Assembly (NCBI RefSeq): GCF_013348785.1 | Contig: NZ_CP054691.1 | Location: forward strand, 2,666,001-2,730,000 | DNA length: 64,000 nt | Source of the DNA: Gordonia sp. X0973 | GTDB lineage: Bacteria > Actinomycetota > Actinomycetes > Mycobacteriales > Mycobacteriaceae | Reading direction: 5' to 3' | Shown: piece by piece, positions 60,042 through 64,000 of the stretch | Numbering within the stretch: position 1 is the first letter of the stretch | Layout of the letters: every line of letters begins with the position of its first letter | Position numbers and translations under genes: made by a program | Notes under the pieces: model-generated | Told to the model about the DNA's origin: nothing | The model's database searches: none | The model's input: the letters and a program-made list of their open reading frames with translations, nothing else

Positions 60042-60134
60042 CGTGCCCCCTGGATTGATTGGTCTACCCAAACCTTACAGTGATCGATGTCACGGTTGCC
60101 ATCGCCGATGGCTCCTCCAACGAAAGCAGCTCCC

Positions 60135-60590
60135 ATGCCGCCACCCACTTCAGCACTCGTCGACCAGCTCGACGACGTCACCCTCGCGACGATCGTCGCC
60201 GCCGGCGTCCTGCTCGCGATCGCGATGGCGCTCGGGGTGTGGAAGTACCGGCAGATCATGGCCTCACCCGACGGGCGGGCCCACGTCTACGTCGACATCG
60301 CCCACCGCGCCGCGCTCATGTACTCGTTCGCGACGCTGCTCCTGGCGGCCCTCGTCGCCCTGTCTGCGTGGCCGACGTGGGTGAACGCCACGTGCGTCGG
60401 CGTCGAGCTGTTCTTCTTCGTCGGCGCCATCGGCAGCTACACGGTGCACGGCGCGCTGCGCGACACCGAGAACCAGTTCCGCCCGCGGCCAGCGATCGCC
60501 ATCCGCGGCTTCATGGCGGCGCTCATCGTCGGCGAAGTGGGCGGCGTCCTCGTCCTCGTCGCCGGGGTCGTCGCCGCCTGGCTCCGCTAG
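60135..60590 (+). CDS. Four-helix small membrane protein
   Basis: 151 residues if started at 60135; an earlier in-frame ATG at 60087 is possible. Four hydrophobic helices (TIVAAGVLLAIAMALGVW, MYSFATLLLAALVALSAW, VGVELFFFVGAIGSY, AALIVGEVGGVLVLVAGVVA). Resembles small anchor-type or DUF-type proteins without a recognised family. Confidence 0.65.
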   Translation: MPPPTSALVDQLDDVTLATIVAAGVLLAIAMALGVWKYRQIMASPDGRAHVYVDIAHRAALMYSFATLLLAALVALSAWPTWVNATCVGVELFFFVGAIGSYTVHGALRDTENQFRPRPAIAIRGFMAALIVGEVGGVLVLVAGVVAAWLR

Positions 60591-60602
60591 GCCGGCGCGA
60601 TC

Positions 60603-60668
60603 TGCCCACTCGGTGCTGTCGGACTGCCCACTCGGCGGGATCCGACTGCCCACTCGGCGAAGGGTCAG
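60603..60668 (+). repeat. 22-bp intergenic tandem repeat, three units
   Basis: Units at 60603-60624, 60625-60646 and 60647-60668, each beginning TGCCCACTCGG(T/C)G with a variable last ~9 bases. Same period and core as the arrays flanking mrx1 some 32 kb away. It fills the gap between two convergent genes, and the third unit runs over the end of the FAD-linked oxidase gene. Confidence 0.88.
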
Positions 60669-62026
60669 ACGAACAGCACGCCGGGATTGAGCAGCCCCTC
60701 CGGGTCCCAGGCGTGTTTGATCGCCCGCATGGCCGCGACGTCCGCTGAATCGCGCACGCGCTCGAGCCAGGCGGCCTTGTCCCGGCCCACACCGTGTTCG
60801 GCGCTGACGCTGCCGCCCCGCTCGACCACTTTCGCGAGCATGAGTTCGGCCGCCGCCGACTGCTCCTCGTCGGGAATGTCGAGCAGGTTGACGTGCAGAT
60901 TGCCGTCGGCGGCGTGGCCGAACACGATGGGCCGGCACGGATAGGGCTCCGACGGGGCCCAGACATCGAGCTCGGCGACGAAGCCGCCCATTCCCCGACG
61001 CGGGATGGCGACGTCGAGCTTCACCGGCACGGTCGCGCTCGCCCGCGCGATCACCTCGGTGTGCTTCTCGCGCAGTTCCCACAGCGCACGCGCCGGGCCG
61101 TCCTCGACGACCGCGTCGGCCACCCCGACGGTGTCTAGGACGTCGGCCAGGCGCTGGGCCGGCTCGGCCCCGGACACCTCGAGCAGCACTTGGAACGCCG
61201 ACTCGCCCGCCAGCGCCGGACGCGAACCCGATTCGACGACGAGCCGCACCCCCGCCTTCGTCATCAGCTCGACGGCCTCGACGGTCAGCCCCGCCGTGCG
61301 GACCGCCGCCACCAGTGCGAACACCTCGTCGATCGAATCGATCGCGACCATCGCCACCGCCGTCTGCCCGGGACGTTCGACGAGGGCGAAGAGTACCCCG
61401 GTGATCACGGCGAGCGTTCCCTCGCTGCCGGCGAGGAGTCCGGGCAGGTCGTAGCCCACGTTGTCCTTGCGCAGCGGATTCCACCGGCGCAGCACCGACC
61501 CGTCGGCGAGCACCGCCTCGATGCCGAGGACCTGCGCCCGCGTCCCGCCGTGCCGGACCACGTGGACCCCGCCTGCATTCGTGGCGACGATCCCACCGGC
61601 CGTCGCCGAATCCCGCGACGCCAGGTCGACGGCGAAGTGTGCCCCGACCGACGTGGCCGCCGCTTCGATCGCCGCCACCGTCGCCCCGGCCTGGACGCCG
61701 ACGCACATCTCCACCGGGTCCGGCGTGCCGACATCGGTCATCCGCTCCGTCGAGAGCACGATCGTCGGCCGATCGCCGTCGGCGGGTACCGATCCGCCCA
61801 CCAAGCCGGTGTTGCCGCCCTGCGGCACCACCGCGATCCCCCGGCCGCGGCAGGCGGTCAGCACCGCGGCGACCTCGCCGGTACTCCGCGGGCGGATCAC
61901 CGCATCGGCCCGCCCCGTGCGCCGCCCGGTCCAATCGGTCAGGAAGCGCCGAGCCGCGTCGGCGTCGGTCACGACATGCGGCTCGCCGACGATCGCGGCG
62001 AACACGGCCGGGTCGAACCGGCTCAC
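60665..62026 (-). CDS. FAD-linked oxidase, GlcD/D-2-hydroxyacid dehydrogenase type
   Basis: 453 residues from a GTG. FAD-binding type 4 domain with VVPQGGNTGLVGGSVP (~67-82) and GGIVATNAGGVHVVRHG (~148). C-terminal oxidase domain with FGHAADGNLHVNLL and SVSAEHGVGRDKAAWL (metal-type HGxG motif). It oxidises a D-2-hydroxy acid such as glycolate, D-lactate or D-2-hydroxyglutarate. It follows the NAD(P)-binding protein gene by 13 bases. Confidence 0.9.
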   Translation of the reverse strand: MSRFDPAVFAAIVGEPHVVTDADAARRFLTDWTGRRTGRADAVIRPRSTGEVAAVLTACRGRGIAVVPQGGNTGLVGGSVPADGDRPTIVLSTERMTDVGTPDPVEMCVGVQAGATVAAIEAAATSVGAHFAVDLASRDSATAGGIVATNAGGVHVVRHGGTRAQVLGIEAVLADGSVLRRWNPLRKDNVGYDLPGLLAGSEGTLAVITGVLFALVERPGQTAVAMVAIDSIDEVFALVAAVRTAGLTVEAVELMTKAGVRLVVESGSRPALAGESAFQVLLEVSGAEPAQRLADVLDTVGVADAVVEDGPARALWELREKHTEVIARASATVPVKLDVAIPRRGMGGFVAELDVWAPSEPYPCRPIVFGHAADGNLHVNLLDIPDEEQSAAAELMLAKVVERGGSVSAEHGVGRDKAAWLERVRDSADVAAMRAIKHAWDPEGLLNPGVLFV

Positions 62027-62039
62027 CGACCGCCCCGGC

Positions 62040-62693
62040 TCACCACGCCGAGTCCACCGGATGCGGACCGTCGTTGAATTCCAACTGCCGGTGAATCGTC
62101 GCCTTGTCATGCAGCACCGCGGCGATGACCGCCGCCACCGCATCGCGGCTGACCTCCCCCTTCTGCTGCCCGGTCGGCTCCGCGCCGGGTTCGCTCACCG
62201 AGATACCGCCGCCGGGGGCGTCGGTCAGCCGACTCGGCCCCAGGATGGTCCAGTCCAGGCCGCTCCCGCGCAGGAACTCGTCCGCCGCGGCCTTGGCCTC
62301 CGCATAGGCGAAGAACGAATCATCTTCTGGCACACCGTGATCGAGCGAGGCGCCGAAGTAAGAGACCATGACGTAGCGCCGCACCCCGGCCGCCGAAGCG
62401 GCCTCGATCGACCGAATCGCGGCATCGCGGTCGACCGCGCGCGTCCGGGTCGGATTTCCACCGCCCGCACCCGCGGACCAGACGATCGCGTCCTGCCCGA
62501 GGAACACGTCGGCGAAGGCGGACTCCTTCGCCGCCTCGACGTCGAACAGCACGGGGTTCGCGCCGACTGCCCGCACGTCGTCGGCGTGCGCGGGGTTCCG
62601 GATCAGCGCGACGACCTCGTCACCCTGCTCGGCGAGCCGTCGTGCGGCGAGCAGCGCGATCTTGCCGTGGCCCCCGACGATGACGACGCGCAC
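62040..62693 (-). CDS. Atypical short-chain dehydrogenase (NAD(P)-binding, YwnB type)
   Basis: 217 residues. VVIVGGHGKIALLAARRL (~3-20) nucleotide motif, SAGAGG, VMVSYFGA and AYAEAKAAADEFLRGSG (YxxxK), then DWTILGPSRLTDAPGGG. Members act as redox sensors or reductases with no fixed substrate. Operon with the FAD-linked oxidase and GlsB/YeaQ protein. Confidence 0.88.
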   Translation of the reverse strand: MRVVIVGGHGKIALLAARRLAEQGDEVVALIRNPAHADDVRAVGANPVLFDVEAAKESAFADVFLGQDAIVWSAGAGGGNPTRTRAVDRDAAIRSIEAASAAGVRRYVMVSYFGASLDHGVPEDDSFFAYAEAKAAADEFLRGSGLDWTILGPSRLTDAPGGGISVSEPGAEPTGQQKGEVSRDAVAAVIAAVLHDKATIHRQLEFNDGPHPVDSAW

Positions 62694-62694
62694 G

Positions 62695-62970
62695 TCAGCT
62701 CTTCGACCGCGAGCTGACGGCTTCGTAGCCGAAGGTCAACAAGACGGCGGCGGCAACGCTGATCGCCCAGCGCATCCAGTCGACGCCGGAGGTGTCGCCC
62801 ACGCCGAGTTTGTCGGCGACGAAATACCCGACCACGGCACCCAGCACCCCCAGCACGATGGTGACCAACGCCGAGATCGATTGCTTCCCGGGCATCACCA
62901 CCCGCGCCAGCACGCCGATGACGGCTCCGAAGACGATCAATCCGATGATCCCGCCCACACTCAGGTCCAT
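62695..62970 (-). CDS. GlsB/YeaQ/YmgE-family membrane protein
   Basis: 91 residues. Three helices (IIGLIVFGAVIGVLARVVM, ALVTIVLGVLGAVVGYFVA, WAISVAAAVLLTFGYEAV) with the family's GKQSISALVTIVLGVLGA segment. Often stress-induced; function is poorly known. One base before the next start, so cotranslated. Confidence 0.88.
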   Translation of the reverse strand: MDLSVGGIIGLIVFGAVIGVLARVVMPGKQSISALVTIVLGVLGAVVGYFVADKLGVGDTSGVDWMRWAISVAAAVLLTFGYEAVSSRSKS

Positions 62971-63093
62971 TGCCCCAGCCTACCGACGGAGCCATCGGCG
63001 CAGCCGCCGCTTTACGATTCGTTTACCACGGCCACCGGCGCCTACACTGGACTTGATACTTAGGCATATGAAGTAAAAGTGAGGCCTCGCTCC

Positions 63094-64000
63094 GTGACGA
63101 CCGCAACCCAGGCCGATTCCCACTACAAGTGGATCGCACTGTCCAACACCACGCTCGGCATGCTGATCGCGACGATCAACAGCTCGATCGTCCTGATCGC
63201 CCTCCCCGACATCTTCAAGGGGATCGGGATCAACCCGCTTCAGCCGGGAAACACCGGCTACCTGCTGTGGATGATGATGGGCTTCCTGGTCGTCACGGCG
63301 GTCCTCGTCGTCAGCTTCGGACGCCTCGGCGACATGTTCGGCCGCGCGAAGATGTACAACCTGGGCTTCGCCATCTTCACCTTCTCCTCGATCATGCTGG
63401 CCATCACGTGGTTCACCGGCGATGCGGCCGCCTGGTGGCTGATCGGCTGGCGAATCGTGCAGGGCATCGGCGGCGCCTTCCTCATGGCCAACTCGTCGGC
63501 CATCCTCACCGACGCCTTCCCGGCCAACCAGCGCGGCCTCGCCCTGGGCATCAACGGCGTCGCGGCGATCGCGGGCTCCTTCCTCGGCCTGCTCGTCGGC
63601 GGCATCCTGGCCCCGATCAACTGGAAGTGGATCTTCCTCGTCTCGGTCCCCTTCGGCCTGCTGGGCACCGTGTGGGCCTACCTGAAGCTGCGCGACACCG
63701 GCGTCCGCCGCCGGGCCCGAATGGACTGGTGGGGCAACGCGACCTTCGCGATCGGCCTCATCGCTGTCCTCGTCGGCCTGACCTACGGCATCCAGCCCTA
63801 CGGCCACTCGCAGATGGGCTGGGGTTCGCCACTCGTGCTGACCTGCGTGATCGGCGGCCTCGTCATGCTGGCCCTGTTCGCCTTCATCGAGACCAAGGTC
63901 GACGACCCACTGTTCGACCTGCACCTGTTCAAGATCCGCGACTTCCTGTTCGGAAACATCGCCAACCTCACCGCCTCCATCGGCCGCGGCGGGCTGCAGT
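63094..64000 (+). CDS. MFS transporter, DHA2 type (cut by the window end)
   Basis: At least 302 residues from a GTG; the 3' end is outside the window. Helix 1 KWIALSNTTLGMLIATINSS, helix 2-3 loop FGRLGDMFGRAKMYN (motif A), and RIVQGIGGAFLMANSSAI (motif C region of 14-helix exporters). A drug or metabolite exporter is likely. The divergent partner is the GlsB/YeaQ protein, with a 123-bp AT-containing promoter region. Confidence 0.85.
   Translation, partial: MTTATQADSHYKWIALSNTTLGMLIATINSSIVLIALPDIFKGIGINPLQPGNTGYLLWMMMGFLVVTAVLVVSFGRLGDMFGRAKMYNLGFAIFTFSSIMLAITWFTGDAAAWWLIGWRIVQGIGGAFLMANSSAILTDAFPANQRGLALGINGVAAIAGSFLGLLVGGILAPINWKWIFLVSVPFGLLGTVWAYLKLRDTGVRRRARMDWWGNATFAIGLIAVLVGLTYGIQPYGHSQMGWGSPLVLTCVIGGLVMLALFAFIETKVDDPLFDLHLFKIRDFLFGNIANLTASIGRGGLQ

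Noticed and set aside
63040..63093. Inverted repeat ACTT...AAGT before the last MFS gene as an operator
   Set aside because: Arms of only 4 bases; expected by chance, so not reported as a site.

Overview
The window looks like chromosomal DNA of a high-GC, mycolic-acid-type actinobacterium, most likely Gordonia or a close relative. The evidence is the family content (WhiB1, WhiB7, SigK/RskA, SigH/RshA, AdnAB, Mce, UPF0182, mycoredoxin, bL37, PdtaS) and a gene order from about 15.9 to 56.7 kb that follows, from memory, Mycobacterium tuberculosis Rv3193c to Rv3226c almost gene for gene. No database search was possible. Gene symbols rest on motifs plus this order.

Layout. 1-2428: right end of an integrated phage or capsid-encoding phage satellite (scaffold, HK97-type capsid, small head genes), ending in a 3' fragment of the initiator tRNA gene (attachment site) and a bidirectional terminator. 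2482-8697: a lipocalin gene divergent from an FAD oxidoreductase - DUF1365 - cyclopropane/methyl-fatty-acid synthase - DUF1295 - sigK - rskA operon. Both directions carry a SigK-like promoter that would give leaderless mRNAs. 8704-12182: a scrambled accessory patch with an internally deleted duplicate of an MFS gene end, an IS1634-type transposase remnant, a VapBC-type pair, and a TetR/MFS pair. 12192-15913: two tandem Ddn-like proteins, PPK2, an orphan Mce protein with mosaic codon use, and a small membrane protein.

15926-43740: conserved block with UPF0182, PPA1309 family, SGNH hydrolase, YlbL-like protease, DUF2342, a TOMM-leader-binding-like protein, ABC1 kinase, whiB7 with its full regulatory leader, uvrD2, mycoredoxin, nudC, K+ channel, adnBA, lipV, an alkyltransferase-like protein, a second vapBC pair (inserted), TIGR02569, moeZ, DUF3152, a TetR regulator and DUF3107. 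43815-46228: a lower-GC island inserted in this block, with a frameshifted WXG100-like gene, a 500-residue WXG-headed putative type VII secreted toxin, and a polytopic membrane protein that may be its immunity partner.

46313-56733: conserved block resumes with a ferritin-like protein, rhlE-type helicase, beta-propeller protein, ParA-like ATPase, DagK-type kinase, whiB1 with a CRP-like site, pdtaS, a biotinyl-domain protein, bL37, rshA/sigH and SRAP. 56730-64000: membrane proteins, a CoA-binding protein, a Baeyer-Villiger-type monooxygenase, an FAD-linked oxidase, an NAD(P)-binding protein, a GlsB/YeaQ-type protein and the start of an MFS exporter running off the window.

Features most worth following up are the WXG toxin/immunity island, the tail-less capsid element in the initiator tRNA gene, the divergent SigK-like promoters, the whiB7 promoter-uORF-attenuator unit, and a family of 22-bp intergenic tandem repeats with a 71-bp inverted element around the mycoredoxin gene.
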